From Bosea sp. 29B (GTDB lineage: Bacteria > Pseudomonadota > Alphaproteobacteria > Rhizobiales > Beijerinckiaceae), in NCBI RefSeq assembly GCF_902506165.1, contig NZ_LR733817.1, positions 3,457,937 to 3,521,936 on the forward strand: a stretch of 64,000 nt of DNA, in the 5' to 3' direction. This document shows positions 1 through 10,500 of the stretch, piece by piece. The translations under genes were made by a program, and so were the position numbers. The stretch's first letter is position 1; each line of letters begins with the position of its first letter. The notes beneath the pieces are model-generated. The model saw nothing but the letters and a program-made list of their open reading frames with translations. It was not told the origin of the DNA and ran no database searches.

Positions 1-574
1 CGAGTGGCGGTGCCGTCAGGACCATCGGCAGGACCACGAGATTGCTGGAGAACTCGCTGGTCAGGAAGAACTCGAAGGCCTGCATCGGCGACTGGCCGAA
101 GTAGACGACCAGGCAGCCGCTGCCGATGGCCGAGGCCGAAGCCGCGGCGGCGAAGGCGATCAGCAGCAGGAACAGCAGCGATTGCGGCCGTTCGAGCCGG
201 CGATCCGCTCCGGCGACGTGCTGGAACAGCAGATACCCGACGCTGGCGGTGGTCAGGTTGCCCGCCGTCAGCCAGAGCGTGATGCCGAGGCTGCCGCCCA
301 TGGCGAAGTCTGCGGCGAGATACCCTATCGCGGCGCCCGCCCAGCCGAGTGGTCCAGCCCAGCCGGGATTGCGTACCATCACGCCCATCAACAGGGCATT
401 GGCGGGCCAGAAGGTGGAGAGGAAACCGAGCGGACGGGTGAGGTGGCCGAACAGGGCAGCAGTGAAGACGATGCCCGCGACCAGCATCGCTGCACGCCAG
501 GGAAGCAGGCGAGATGGTGCTGCTTGCTCCTGGTTGTGAGCGGGCCGGGAGGGAAAGGCGCGAGCAAGCTTCAT
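1..574 (-). CDS. Membrane sensor protein, MASE1-like N-terminal domain (partial, 3' end outside window)
   Basis: The minus strand is open from an ATG at 574 to the window edge (191 codons). The translation starts MKLARAFPSRPAHNQ and continues into several hydrophobic helices, with FWPANALLMGVMVRNPGW near residue 55 and an alanine-rich helix near residue 140. The FWPANA segment and helix layout resemble MASE1-type integral membrane sensing domains, which usually precede GGDEF, EAL or histidine-kinase modules. The output domain lies beyond the window, so a diguanylate cyclase is only the most likely guess. The overlapping plus-strand frames are Arg/Pro-rich shadows. Confidence 0.6.
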   Translation of the reverse strand, partial: MKLARAFPSRPAHNQEQAAPSRLLPWRAAMLVAGIVFTAALFGHLTRPLGFLSTFWPANALLMGVMVRNPGWAGPLGWAGAAIGYLAADFAMGGSLGITLWLTAGNLTTASVGYLLFQHVAGADRRLERPQSLLFLLLIAFAAAASASAIGSGCLVVYFGQSPMQAFEFFLTSEFSSNLVVLPMVLTAPPL

Positions 575-785
575 TGCCGTCGGAGCAAAGCAGACAAAGG
601 TGAAAGCAAGCTGAAATGGCGGCCATAAACTGTGGCCAACGACCAGCTTTCGGTCCTGCTGCATGCGCTCACGGCGGGGCCCGCATCGCCATTCATCGGG
701 CCATCCTGCATGGCCTTGCCGACATAAAACGGTTAAGACCGGCTCCTCAATTCGGTTTCAATTCGGTTAGGCACGAGGCTTTGCG

Positions 786-2231
786 ATGAATGCTCCCTTC
801 AAGAATCTGATCGCCGGTGAATGGACCGGCTCGCAGAACGCTTCGCGCAATATCAACCCCTCCAACACCAACGACGTCGTCGGTGAGTATTCGCAAGGGT
901 CCGTCGAGGATCTGAACAATGCGGTCGCCGCCGCCAAGGCCGCCTTCCCGGCCTGGAGCCGCACCACCCCGCAGGAGCGCTACGAGATCCTGAAGAAGGC
1001 CTCCGACGAGATCCTCGCCCGCAAGGAAGAGCTCGGAAAGCTGCTCTCGCGTGAGGAAGGCAAGACCCTGCCGGAAGGCATCGGCGAGGCGACCCGCGCC
1101 GGCCAGATCTTCGCCTTCTTCGCTGGCGAGTGCCTGCGTCTGAACGGCGAGAGCATCCCCTCCGTGCGCCCCGGCGTCGGCGTCGAGGTCACCCGCGAGC
1201 CGGTCGGCATCGTCGGCATGATCACGCCCTGGAACTTCCCGATCGCGATCCCGGCCTGGAAGGTCGCCCCTGCGCTCGCCTACGGCAATTGCGTCGTGAT
1301 CAAGCCGGCCGACCTCGTGCCCGGCTCGGCCTGGGCGCTGGTCGACATCATCCAGCGCGCCGGCCTGCCCAAGGGCGTGCTCAACCTGGTGATGGGCCGC
1401 GGCTCGGTCGTCGGCCAGGCGCTGCTCGAGCACAAGGATGTGCACGCGATCTCCTTCACCGGCTCGGTCTCGACCGGGCGCAAGGTCGCGGCGGCCTGCA
1501 TCTCCGGCAACCCGATGAAGAAGGTGCAGCTCGAGATGGGCGGCAAGAACCCGCTCGTCGTGCTCGATGACGCTGACCTCAAGGTCGCCGTCGAATGCGC
1601 GGTGCAGGGCGCCTTCTTCTCGACCGGCCAGCGCTGCACGGCCTCCTCGCGCCTGATCGTCCAGGCCGGGATCCATGACCGCTTCGTCGAGGCCTGCATC
1701 GAGCGGCTGAAGGGCGTCACCATCGACGACGCGCTGAAGGCCGGCACCACGATCGGCCCGGTGGTCGATCAGAGCCAGCTCGACCAGAACCTGAAATACA
1801 TCCAGATCGCCCGTGACGAAGGTGGCAAGCTCGCCTGGGGCGGCGAACTGCTCAACCGCGAGAACCCCGGCTTCTACCTGCAGCCGGCGCTGTTCACCGA
1901 GACCACCAACGCCATGCGCATCTCGCGCGAGGAGGTCTTCGGCCCGGTCGCCAACGTCGTCCGCGTCAAGGATTACGAGGAGGCGCTCGCCATCGCCAAC
2001 GACACCGAGTTCGGCCTGTCCTCGGGCATCTGCACGACCTCGCTGAAGTATGCGACGCACTTCAAGCGCAATGCCGAGGCCGGCATGGTGATGGTCAACC
2101 TCGCCACCGCGGGCGTCGACTACCATGTGCCGTTCGGCGGCCGGAAGGGCTCCAGCTACGGCCCGCGCGAGCAGGGCGCTTATGCTCGCGAGTTCTACAC
2201 CACGGTGAAGACCTCCTACACGCTCGCCTGA
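786..2231 (+). CDS. NAD(P)-dependent aldehyde dehydrogenase
   Basis: Full-length aldehyde dehydrogenase superfamily enzyme (481 aa) oxidising an aldehyde to a carboxylate in the cytoplasm. Landmarks: TPWNFP with Asn150, VIKPAD with Lys173, FTGS at 224-227, LEMGGKNPL with general base Glu250, GQRCTA with catalytic Cys284, and EEVFGP near the C-terminus. The overall pattern and the GRKGSSYGPREQG tail resemble alpha-ketoglutaric semialdehyde/sugar-acid pathway dehydrogenases, but no pathway gene is adjacent, so the substrate is not assigned. A GAGG element lies about 10 nt before the ATG. Monocistronic, followed by a clear terminator. Confidence 0.9.
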   Translation: MNAPFKNLIAGEWTGSQNASRNINPSNTNDVVGEYSQGSVEDLNNAVAAAKAAFPAWSRTTPQERYEILKKASDEILARKEELGKLLSREEGKTLPEGIGEATRAGQIFAFFAGECLRLNGESIPSVRPGVGVEVTREPVGIVGMITPWNFPIAIPAWKVAPALAYGNCVVIKPADLVPGSAWALVDIIQRAGLPKGVLNLVMGRGSVVGQALLEHKDVHAISFTGSVSTGRKVAAACISGNPMKKVQLEMGGKNPLVVLDDADLKVAVECAVQGAFFSTGQRCTASSRLIVQAGIHDRFVEACIERLKGVTIDDALKAGTTIGPVVDQSQLDQNLKYIQIARDEGGKLAWGGELLNRENPGFYLQPALFTETTNAMRISREEVFGPVANVVRVKDYEEALAIANDTEFGLSSGICTTSLKYATHFKRNAEAGMVMVNLATAGVDYHVPFGGRKGSSYGPREQGAYAREFYTTVKTSYTLA

Positions 2232-2256
2232 GCCGGGCCGTCATCCGGGACTATCG

Positions 2257-2283
2257 GGGCCGCGCTGCAAGCGCGGCCCTTTT
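2257..2283 (+). terminator. Rho-independent terminator of the aldehyde dehydrogenase gene
   Basis: A perfect 10-bp GC-rich stem (GGGCCGCGCT paired with AGCGCGGCCC) with a GCA loop is followed by TTTT. It lies 26 bp after the stop codon. Confidence 0.85.
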
Positions 2284-2362
2284 CATGATCCATCTGCTCG
2301 TGGCGGAGTGCTCTGGTATATGTCTTGCTCGGCTGGCCGATCGGCTTTTCGGAGACAAGACC

Positions 2363-3361
2363 ATGCCAGGATCGCTTCACCGTCGTAGCTTTCTCGCTCT
2401 CGCGGCAATGATGTCGTTGTCAGGCCGAGCCTTGGCTGCGGCGCCGAAGGTCGCTGCGCTCTTCGCCGGCAAGGTCGATGACAACGGCTTCATGCAGGCG
2501 GGCTATGAGGGCTTGAAGCTGGCGGAGAGCCGGCTCGGCGTTGCGGTCGCTTTCGAGCAGGGCGTTGCGCCCAAGCCAGAGGATCTGACTGCAGCACTGC
2601 GCAAGCTGGCGGGCAGCCGCCCCGATCTCGTCATTGCGCATGGCGGGCAGAACAATGCAGCGGCCAAGACGGTTGCAGCGGAGTTTCCTGACATCCGTTT
2701 CGTCGTCACTCAAGGCAATGTCACGGGTCCCAATCTCGCGAGTTACGAGGTGCTGCAGGAGCACTCGGCCTTCCTCGCTGGCATGCTCGCCGGCTTGACC
2801 ACCAGGACCGGCGTCGTCGGCCATATGTCCGGCATCAGGGTGACGCCCGGATTGAAGGGCCGGGCGGCCTATGCCGCCGGCGTGCGCTACGCCAATCTCG
2901 ATGCGAAGGTCCTGACCAATTTCTCCGGCAACCAGGACGACAATGCGTTGTCGAAGAAGATTGCCTCCGCGATGATCGCGGCCAAGGCCGACATCATCTT
3001 CACCATGCTCAACGCCGGGCGCGCTGGTGCGATCGAGGCCTGCCGCGAGGGCGGCGTAAAGCAGATCGGCAATGTCCGCGACTGGACGCTGGTGGTGCCG
3101 GATGTCTTTGTCGCCTCGGCCTTTGCCGATGCTGGGCGGGCGCTCTTCAACGCGACGGAGGACCTGGTTCAGGCGCGTCTCGCCGTGGGCCAGATCAGAC
3201 AGATCGGTCTGGAGTCGCCGGAAGCCGTGCGCCTGATCATTGTCCCATCCGTGCCAGCCGATGTCCGGAGCAAGGTCGAGGCGATGGCGGCCGAGATCGC
3301 CGCGCGCCGCTTCGAGGTTCCGACCGAATGGCAGGGTGAGGAATTTCAGAATCCGGCCTGA
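2363..3361 (+). CDS. BMP family (PnrA-like) substrate-binding protein with Tat-type signal
   Basis: 332-residue periplasmic binding protein of the BMP/PnrA family, whose characterised members bind nucleosides or related small molecules for ABC import. The N-terminus MPGSLHRRSFLALAAMMSLSGRALA has a twin-arginine motif and a signal cleavage region, then PKVAALFAGKVDDNGFMQAGYEGL, typical of the first lobe. The start was moved 26 codons inside the longest frame to the ATG at 2363, which has GGAG 8 nt upstream and begins exactly at the signal peptide. No permease or ATPase gene is next to it, so its transporter partner must be encoded elsewhere or it acts as a sensor. Confidence 0.82.
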   Translation: MPGSLHRRSFLALAAMMSLSGRALAAAPKVAALFAGKVDDNGFMQAGYEGLKLAESRLGVAVAFEQGVAPKPEDLTAALRKLAGSRPDLVIAHGGQNNAAAKTVAAEFPDIRFVVTQGNVTGPNLASYEVLQEHSAFLAGMLAGLTTRTGVVGHMSGIRVTPGLKGRAAYAAGVRYANLDAKVLTNFSGNQDDNALSKKIASAMIAAKADIIFTMLNAGRAGAIEACREGGVKQIGNVRDWTLVVPDVFVASAFADAGRALFNATEDLVQARLAVGQIRQIGLESPEAVRLIIVPSVPADVRSKVEAMAAEIAARRFEVPTEWQGEEFQNPA

Positions 3362-3373
3362 GCCGGCACCCTC

Positions 3374-4099
3374 TCAAGCAAACAGCGCCTGCTCCAGCCC
3401 GGCGATGCTCGGCAGCAGCAGATGGCTAAGTGGGCGCAAGGTCTCGGCGCTGCCGGCCCCGGTCAGGACTGCGACCCGCAGGCCAGCCCCGGCCGCAGCC
3501 GCCATGTGCATGTCATGGCTGGAATCGCCGACGACGGCGACGGCGTCCGCCGAAAGGCCGGTCGCCCTGCAGAAGCCGTCGACCATGCCGCGCTCCGGCT
3601 TGGGGCCATGGCCGGAATCATAGCCGCAGAGGAAGGCGAGATGGGGTTCAAGGCCGAAGCGCTCGGCCGTCGCTGCGACTGCCGCCTCGCTGTCGCTGGA
3701 GGCTATGCCGAGGACCAGCCCGCGGTCGGTCAGACCAGTGAACAGGGCGGCGAGATCGCAGACCGGCACGGCCGCGACGACCGCGGACCGAAAAAGCGTA
3801 TCGAGCCGATCGGTCAATTCCAGCATGCCGAACGGAGCGCCGGCCTCGACCCAGGCCTGCGCCACGTCCTCGGTATTGCCCGAGGCGAGCAGGCCGTCGG
3901 AGGTGGCGTAGCCGGTCGCGGGATCGACGCCGGCGATCGTCAGCAGCCGCGCCGCCAGCTCGGTGTCGCCCTGGGCTGCGAGCCGGCCGGCGCCGAGATT
4001 GGTTGGCGCCCAGCTCGCCTGGTAGTCGATCAGCGTGCCGTCCTTATCGAACAGGACGCCGCGGATGGAAGGACGCGCCATCATGTCGCCGGCAATCAT
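3374..4099 (-). CDS. HAD family hydrolase (phosphoglycolate phosphatase-like)
   Basis: 241-residue haloacid dehalogenase superfamily phosphatase. Motif I is VLFDKDGTLID with nucleophile Asp18 and Asp20. SSDSEAAV supplies motif II, a Lys in GHGPKPERG motif III, and VVGDSSHDMHMA motif IV; an alpha-helical cap lies between motifs I and II. Substrate unknown. The chosen ATG at 4099 overlaps the TGA of the transglutaminase gene (ATGA), so it is probably translationally coupled and is the last gene of the cluster running leftward from 10899. Internal ATGs at 4084 and 4081 are alternatives. Confidence 0.85.
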   Translation of the reverse strand: MIAGDMMARPSIRGVLFDKDGTLIDYQASWAPTNLGAGRLAAQGDTELAARLLTIAGVDPATGYATSDGLLASGNTEDVAQAWVEAGAPFGMLELTDRLDTLFRSAVVAAVPVCDLAALFTGLTDRGLVLGIASSDSEAAVAATAERFGLEPHLAFLCGYDSGHGPKPERGMVDGFCRATGLSADAVAVVGDSSHDMHMAAAAGAGLRVAVLTGAGSAETLRPLSHLLLPSIAGLEQALFA

Positions 4100-4974
4100 A
4101 TGACAGGGACCACGTCGACCTTGACGTCGAGCTTCTGGTTGCCCGGGCCGACCAGCACGCCGTCGAGCGGCGAGACGTCGGCATAGTCGCGCCCTGTCGC
4201 GGTGACGATATGGTCGTCGGCGACGACGAGATCGTTTGTCGGGTCGAGCCCGATCCAGCCGGTCTCCGGTCCGCACCAGAGCATCACCCAGGCGTGGGTG
4301 GCGTCGGCGCCCTCCAATCTGGGCTGGCCCGCTGGCGGGATGGTGCGCAGATAGCCGCTGACATAGGCGGCCGGCAGGCCGAGGCCCCTCAAGCCCGCGA
4401 TCATGATATGGGCGAAGTCCTGGCAGACGCCGTGGCGATTGGCGAAGGCCTCGCGGATCGGCGTCGAGACCTCGGTCGCCTCGGGATCGTAGACGAACTC
4501 CTTGCGGATGCGGGCCATCAGCTCGCTCGCCGCCTCGAAGACCGGCCGCTTCGTCGCAAAGCTCTTGCGGGCATAATCGGTGATCTCCGGCACGGTCGGC
4601 GCCAGCCGGCTGGGATAGAGATACTGGGCGGGGGAATCCGGAGAAAGGCTCTGCGCCTGCAATGCGAGTTCGGCGACCTCCTCCCAGCCTCGCGTCAGGG
4701 CCGGGAAGGGTGCGACCGCCCGCGTCACCTCGACCCGCGAGGTCATCTCGATCCTGAGTTCGCGATGCGGCTTGGCGATGGTCAGCGTCGTCGTGCGGTT
4801 GCCGAAGAAGCAGACGCCGTCGCGCCGCTCGGCGCCGCGCGGCGCCACGGAGAGCTGGCTCGTCAGGACACGCTGGCCGACGCCGTCGCGCGGCAGCACG
4901 CGCAGGATGCAGCGGGCAAACGGAACCGGCCGGCTATAGCTGTAAGCCGTGAGATGGCGGATGTCGTAGATCAC
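4096..4974 (-). CDS. Transglutaminase-like cysteine peptidase family protein
   Basis: 292 aa with the N-terminal bacterial transglutaminase domain (about 1-90, opening YDIRHLTAYSYSRPV) and a transglutaminase core. The papain-like triad is visible as Cys184 in RHGVCQDFAH, His227 in DATHAWV and Asp244 in WIGLDPTN. Members of this family are predicted to cleave or form amide or isopeptide bonds; the substrate is unknown. GTG start at 4974 with GGAAAG upstream, 10 bp after the ATP-grasp/alpha-E gene; it overlaps the HAD gene by 4 bp. Gene order matches a cluster common in proteobacteria. Confidence 0.9.
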   Translation of the reverse strand: MIYDIRHLTAYSYSRPVPFARCILRVLPRDGVGQRVLTSQLSVAPRGAERRDGVCFFGNRTTTLTIAKPHRELRIEMTSRVEVTRAVAPFPALTRGWEEVAELALQAQSLSPDSPAQYLYPSRLAPTVPEITDYARKSFATKRPVFEAASELMARIRKEFVYDPEATEVSTPIREAFANRHGVCQDFAHIMIAGLRGLGLPAAYVSGYLRTIPPAGQPRLEGADATHAWVMLWCGPETGWIGLDPTNDLVVADDHIVTATGRDYADVSPLDGVLVGPGNQKLDVKVDVVPVI

Positions 4975-4984
4975 GCGCTTTCCA

Positions 4985-7507
4985 CTATGCCAGACGCGTC
5001 ATCCGCGACCGTTCCGGCCTGGAGTTTTGCAGGAAATAGCGCTCGGCCACCGCGTTTGAGAGCCCCATCAGCAATTGCTCGAAATAGAGGATGCCGGTGC
5101 GATCAAGGCGGCTGGCTTCCGCCGTGCGGCATTCGGCAGCGAGCTTGAGCGCGAGCCGGCGCGGCTCTTCCAGCATCCCGTCATCGTTGAGGCAGGGCAG
5201 GGCTGCGATCTCGGCGTCGAGACGTTCGATCTGGAAGGCGACCGAGCGCGGATTGTAGGGATCCAGCATGACGAGATCGAGCACCGGCTGGAGCGAGGCG
5301 CCGAGCATGTAGCGCGAGCGATAGGTGATCTGCGAGTCCGTCAGGTCGAGCAGCGCGTCAAGGCTGTTGCCCGGCGCATCGTTCTCGACGAAATGCCGGG
5401 CGAAGCGGCAGGTGGTGACGCCACGTTCAACCCGCCGGCCGATGTCGAGGAAGCGCCAGCCGGCGCCGCGCACCATGTTCTCCTGTGAGAGACCGGAAAA
5501 GGCGGCGAGCGACTTCAAGGCGGTATCGGCGATCTCGAAGGCCTCGCCGGCGCTGGTCGGCTTGCCGGGGTCGGCGAGCTGGCGTTGCAGGTCGCCGAAC
5601 AGACGCCAGGCGTCGATCGAGAGCCGCTCGCGGATGACAGAGACGGTGCGGCGTGCCTCGCGGACGGAGGCGGCGGCGGAGCCGTATTGGTCGAGATCAT
5701 GCAGGGCCGAGCGCGCCTGCGCCGTGATGGACCGACCCTTGCTGCCCGTCGGCGCCGCACCCCAGGCGACCAGCAGATTGGCGAGCCGCTTGATCGTCTC
5801 GGCATGGCCCGGCGCCTGGTCGTCGGCATTGATCAGGCGCCCGAGCAAGGCGCGCACCAGCCTGAGCGTCGCTTCGCTGCGCTCCAGATAGCGCCCGAGC
5901 CAGAACAGGTTGTCGGCGGCGCGGCTCGGCAGGATGCCGACGATGCGACGGATGCCGATCCGGTCCGGGCTCGGCAGCAGCGTCACTTGCTCGACCGGCT
6001 GGTCGGAGGTCACCCAGACATCGCTGGAGCGCACGCCCGAGCGCATCGTCACGGCGCGCGCATCGCACTCCTCGGAGATGCGGCAGAAGCCGCCGGGCAT
6101 CACCTGCCAGCCATCGGGCGTCGCGGCGGCAAAGACGCGCAGTGTCATCGGCCGCGGCTCCAGCCGCCCGCCTTGCATCACCGGCATCGTCGAGAGGTTG
6201 ACCACCTCCTGCCCGACATAGTCGAGCCCGCGCTCGGCGATGCGAGCTCGCAAAGCCTCACGCTCGGCCTTGTCGAGATCGGCGACCAGCACGGTGCCGC
6301 CGTCGAGCCCGTCGCCGGGTGCGCGGAAGGCGGCGGAGACGCTCATCTCGTTCAGCCGGTCGAGCACGATCCCGCGCTCGCGCGGTTGACCGCACCACCA
6401 GGTCGCGACGTTCGGCAGGATCAGATCTTCCCCGAGGACGTCCCGCGCCAGCCGGGGCATGAAGCCCATCAGCGCCCGCGCCTCGACCACGCCGGAGCCG
6501 AGCCCGTTGGCGACGACGACGTTCTCGGCCCGCACCGACTCGACCAGCCCGGGCACGCCGAGCGCCGAGGCGGCATTGAGTTCGAGCGGGTCGGCGAAAT
6601 CGCCGTCGATGCGCCGCCAGATGATATCGGCGCGCTTGAAGCCGGCGATGGTGCGCACATGCACCAGCCCGTCGCGCATGACGAGGTCGCCGCCCTCGAC
6701 CAGCAGGAAGCCGAGATAGCGGGCGAGATAGGCCTGCTCGAAATAGCTTTCGTGCATCTGGCCCGGCGTCAGCAGGCAGATGCGCGGCTCGACCCGCCGG
6801 GCGCGCGAGACGAGCCCGGCGCGGAAGCCCTGGAAGAAGCCGGCGAGCCGCTCGACGTTCATCGTCCGGAACAGGTCCGGGAAGGCGCGGCCGAGAGCGA
6901 GCCGGTTCTCCAGCGCATAGCCCGCACCGGATGGTGCCTGGGTGCGGTCGTTCAGCACCCACCAGCGCCCGTCCGGACCGCGGCCGAGATCGGCGGCGTA
7001 GATCTGCAGTTGGCCCGCGCCGGCCGTGCCTTGCACCGGCCTGAGATAGTCGGGGCTGCCGGTGATGGCGGCGGCCGGCAGCGCGCCTTCCGCGATCAAT
7101 CGGCCGGGTCCGTAGATGTCGCCGAGCACGGTATCGAGCAGTTCAGCGCGCTGCGCGACGCCGGCGGCGATCGTCTTCCACTCCTGCCCGGTGAGTACGA
7201 GCGGTGCGTGATTGAGCGGCCATGAGCGCTCGCCGGCGAGGGGATCGCTCTCGTCGAGATCGCCATGGACGCGATAGGAGACGCCGGTGTCGCGCACATG
7301 CCGGTCGGCGAGGCCGAAACGGCGCTGCAGCTCGTCGCCGGAGAGCGCCGACCATTCCGCCAGGAACGGCTCCCAATGCGGCCGGATCGAGCCGTCAGGC
7401 GCCATCAGCTCGTCATAAGCGCCGGGCAGCGGCCGATAGCCCGCGAGCAGGGCATTGCGGCGCTCGTTGCGCGTCCGCGTCGAACTCGATCGGCGCTGCA
7501 AAGCCAT
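4985..7507 (-). CDS. Circularly permuted type 2 ATP-grasp protein fused to alpha-E domain
   Basis: 840 residues. The first about 480 residues form a circularly permuted ATP-grasp ligase (GYRPLPGAYDELM, WVLNDRTQAPSGAGYALENR, HVRTIAGFKRADIIWRRIDGDFADPLEL, ANGLGSGVVEARALM). The last about 310 form the helical alpha-E domain (RAADNLFWLGRYLERSEATLRLVRALL and QITYRSRYM). In many bacteria these are two adjacent genes; here they are one polypeptide. Family knowledge predicts ATP-dependent amide-bond formation with the neighbouring transglutaminases. The ATG at 7507 with GAGG 6 nt upstream was preferred to a TTG at 7519 that overlaps the preceding stop. Confidence 0.9.
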   Translation of the reverse strand: MALQRRSSSTRTRNERRNALLAGYRPLPGAYDELMAPDGSIRPHWEPFLAEWSALSGDELQRRFGLADRHVRDTGVSYRVHGDLDESDPLAGERSWPLNHAPLVLTGQEWKTIAAGVAQRAELLDTVLGDIYGPGRLIAEGALPAAAITGSPDYLRPVQGTAGAGQLQIYAADLGRGPDGRWWVLNDRTQAPSGAGYALENRLALGRAFPDLFRTMNVERLAGFFQGFRAGLVSRARRVEPRICLLTPGQMHESYFEQAYLARYLGFLLVEGGDLVMRDGLVHVRTIAGFKRADIIWRRIDGDFADPLELNAASALGVPGLVESVRAENVVVANGLGSGVVEARALMGFMPRLARDVLGEDLILPNVATWWCGQPRERGIVLDRLNEMSVSAAFRAPGDGLDGGTVLVADLDKAEREALRARIAERGLDYVGQEVVNLSTMPVMQGGRLEPRPMTLRVFAAATPDGWQVMPGGFCRISEECDARAVTMRSGVRSSDVWVTSDQPVEQVTLLPSPDRIGIRRIVGILPSRAADNLFWLGRYLERSEATLRLVRALLGRLINADDQAPGHAETIKRLANLLVAWGAAPTGSKGRSITAQARSALHDLDQYGSAAASVREARRTVSVIRERLSIDAWRLFGDLQRQLADPGKPTSAGEAFEIADTALKSLAAFSGLSQENMVRGAGWRFLDIGRRVERGVTTCRFARHFVENDAPGNSLDALLDLTDSQITYRSRYMLGASLQPVLDLVMLDPYNPRSVAFQIERLDAEIAALPCLNDDGMLEEPRRLALKLAAECRTAEASRLDRTGILYFEQLLMGLSNAVAERYFLQNSRPERSRMTRLA

Positions 7508-7515
7508 CCTTGACC

Positions 7516-10500
7516 TCAAACCCCCGGCGGGCGGCGCAGGTCGAGGGTCATCGGGAACTCCGGATTGCGCTCTTCTGCGGGAATCGCCAGCGGTCCCGGA
7601 CTATGGCCGATCGCTTCGAAGCGGGCCAGCCTCCTGGCTTCCGCCTCGTAGGAATTCACAGGCGGTGTCTCGTAATTGCGCCCGCCGGGATGCGCGACAT
7701 GATAGACGCAGCCGCCGAGCGAGCGCCCAGCCCATGTGTCGACGATGTCGAAGGTCAGCGGTGCATGCACCGGTATCGTCGGATGCAGTCCAGAGGCCGG
7801 CTGCCAGGCCTTGAAGCGCAGACCGGCGACGCTGGTCCCGGCGCCGATCTCGGTCATCGGCAGCGCGCGGCCATTGCAGGTGATCACATGCCGGCCGGGT
7901 GTCAGTCCGCTTGCCTTGACCTGCAGGCGCTCGACCGAGGAATCGACATAGCGGACCGTGCCGCCGATCGCACCCTCTTCGCCCATGACGTGCCAGGGCT
8001 CGAGCGCCTGGCGCAGTTCCAGTTCGACGCCGCCCTGGTTTACCCTCCCGAAGAAGGGAAAGCGGAATTCCTGCTGCGCCGAAAACCAGGCGGGATCGAA
8101 GCGGTAGCCGGCCCGTTCCAGATCGGCGAGCACGTCGCGGAAATCCTGCGAGACGATCTCCGGCAGCATGAAGCGGTCATGCAGGCTGGTGCCCCAACGC
8201 ACGAGCTTGCCTTGTTGCGGCTCGCGCCAGAACCAGGCGATCAGGGCCCGGATCAGGAGCTGCTGCGCCAGCGACATCCGCGCATCCGGCGGCATCTCGA
8301 AGGAACGGAACTCGATCAGCCCGAGCCGGCCTGTCGGCCCATCCGGCGAATAGAGCTTGTCGATGCAGATCTCGGTGCGGTGGGTGTTGCCGGAGACATC
8401 GACCAGGAGGTTGCGGTAGAGCCGATCGACCAGCCAGAGCGGGACGGCGGGATCGTGCGGGCCGGGTGTCTGCGCCAGCGCGATCTCGAGCTCGTAGAGC
8501 TGGTCGTGCCGAGCCTCGTCGATGCGCGGCGCCTGGCTGGTCGGGCCGATGAACAGGCCGGAGAACAGGTAGGACAGCGCGGGATGGCGCTGCCAGTAGA
8601 GCACGATGCTCTTCAGGAGGTCCGGCCGGCGAAGGAACGGGCTGTCGGCAGGGGTGACGCCGCCGAGCACGACATGGTTGCCGCCACCGGTGCCGGTGTG
8701 GCGGCCGTCGACCATGAACTTCTCGGCGCAGAGCCGCGATTGCCGTGCTTCCTCATAGACGCCGCGGGTGATCGCGACAGCTTCCGCCCAGCTCTTCGCC
8801 GGGTGAATGTTGACCTCGATGACGCCGGGGTCGGGCGTGACCTTGATGACGTTGAGGCGCGGATCGTGCGGCGGCGAGTAGCCCTCGATATGGACTGGCT
8901 GGCCCGTCTCTTCCGCTGTCGCCTCGATGCTGGCGATCAGATCGAGATAATCCTCCAGCCGCTCGACCGGCGGCAGGAAGACGCAGAGCACGCCGTCGCG
9001 CACCTCGATGCTGAGCGCGGTGCGTACCGACTCGGCGCCGAGCTCCTGCTCGACGATGTCCTGGCGCGCGGCCTGCGGCTCGCTGCTCCCGGCCGGCCGC
9101 GCCATCTGGACTGGGCCGTCGAAGCCAGGCGGGGGATCGGCGGCACGTGGCGCGCCGGGAGAGCCGGCCGTAGCCGGTGGCAGCGGCCCGCGCGGCTCCA
9201 GCGGGTCCTGCGGGTGGATATGCGGATAGGCCTTTGCCGGGACATGCGGCAGCGATCCGAGCGGCAGCCGGAAGCCGACGGGTGAATCGCCCGGCACCAG
9301 GAAGAGCTTGCCGCGCCGGAGTTTCCATTTCTCCGAGCGCCAGCGCCGGTCGTCCGCCGCGGCCTGCCAGCGCTGCACCGGGATGACATAGCCGCTCGGC
9401 TTGCCGAGCCCGCGCTCGAAGACGCGGACCATGCGAGCGCGCTCTTCAGGGTCGGAGAGCTTAGGGTCGAGCGGATCGACATTATCGGGCAGCTGGCCTT
9501 CCTTCACCAGCCAGTGCCCGGTGTCCTCATAGGCGGGCAGTACGTAGTCGGCGCCGAGGCCGAGCCGCTCGGACAGGCCTGCAGCCAGCGTTTCGACCGC
9601 AGCCGATGTCGGCACGACCTCGTGCTCGCGGTCGCCGCCCGTCTTGGTGCCGGGCTCGCGCGCGATCAGGGCGGTATTGCGCCAGATCGGCTCGCCATCC
9701 TCACGCCAGTAGAGCGCGAAGGCCCAGCGCGGCAGGCTCTCGCCGGGATACCATTTGCCCTGGCCGTAATGCAGCATGCCGCCCGGTGCGAAGCGCTCGC
9801 GCAGGCGCCGGATCAGCACATCGGCGCGCTCGCGCTTGGTCGGGCCGACGGCTGCGGTGTTCCATTCCTCGCCGGTCTGGTCGTCGATCGAGACGAAGGT
9901 CGGCTCGCCTCCCATGGTCAGGCGGACATCCTGCGCTGTGAGATCGGCCTCGACCTGCTCGCCGAGCGCATCGAGCTCGGTCCAGGAGGCATCCGAGAAG
10001 GGCAGGGTGATGCGTGGCACCTCGTGCACGCGCGTCACGCTCATGTCGAAAGCAAACTGCGTCTCGGCATAGCTCGCGACGCCGCTGACGGGGGCGGCCG
10101 AGCGGTAGTGCGGCGTCGCCGCCAGCGGCAGGTGGCCCTCGCCGGTGAGCAGGCCCGAGGTCGGGTCCATCCCGATCCAGCCGGCGCCGGGAAGATAGAC
10201 CTCGGCCCAGGCGTGCAGGTCGGTGAAGTCCTTGTCGGTGCCGCGCGGCCCTTCGAGCGGATCGACGTCCGCCTTCATCTGGATCAGGTAGCCGGAGACG
10301 AAGCGGGCGGCGAGGCCGATATGCCTGAGTATCTGGACGAGCAGCCAGGAGGTGTCGCGGCAGGAGCCGGATTTGATCGCCAGCGTCTGCTCGGGCTCCT
10401 GCACGCCCGGCTCCATCCGGATGCCATAGGCGATCATCTGCTGGAGACGGGCGTTGAGATCGACGACGAAGTTGACGGTGTTGGTCTTCTCGCGCGGGAT

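Noticed and set aside
747..2126. 459-residue minus-strand open frame opposite the aldehyde dehydrogenase
   Set aside because: Composition is Asp/Gly/Ala/Arg/Leu-rich without motifs. It is the antisense shadow of a well-supported gene in GC-rich DNA.
7517..7519. TTG start for the ATP-grasp/alpha-E gene overlapping the DUF2126 stop
   Set aside because: The ATG at 7507 has GAGG at ideal spacing and starts the conserved protein just as well; TTG remains possible.
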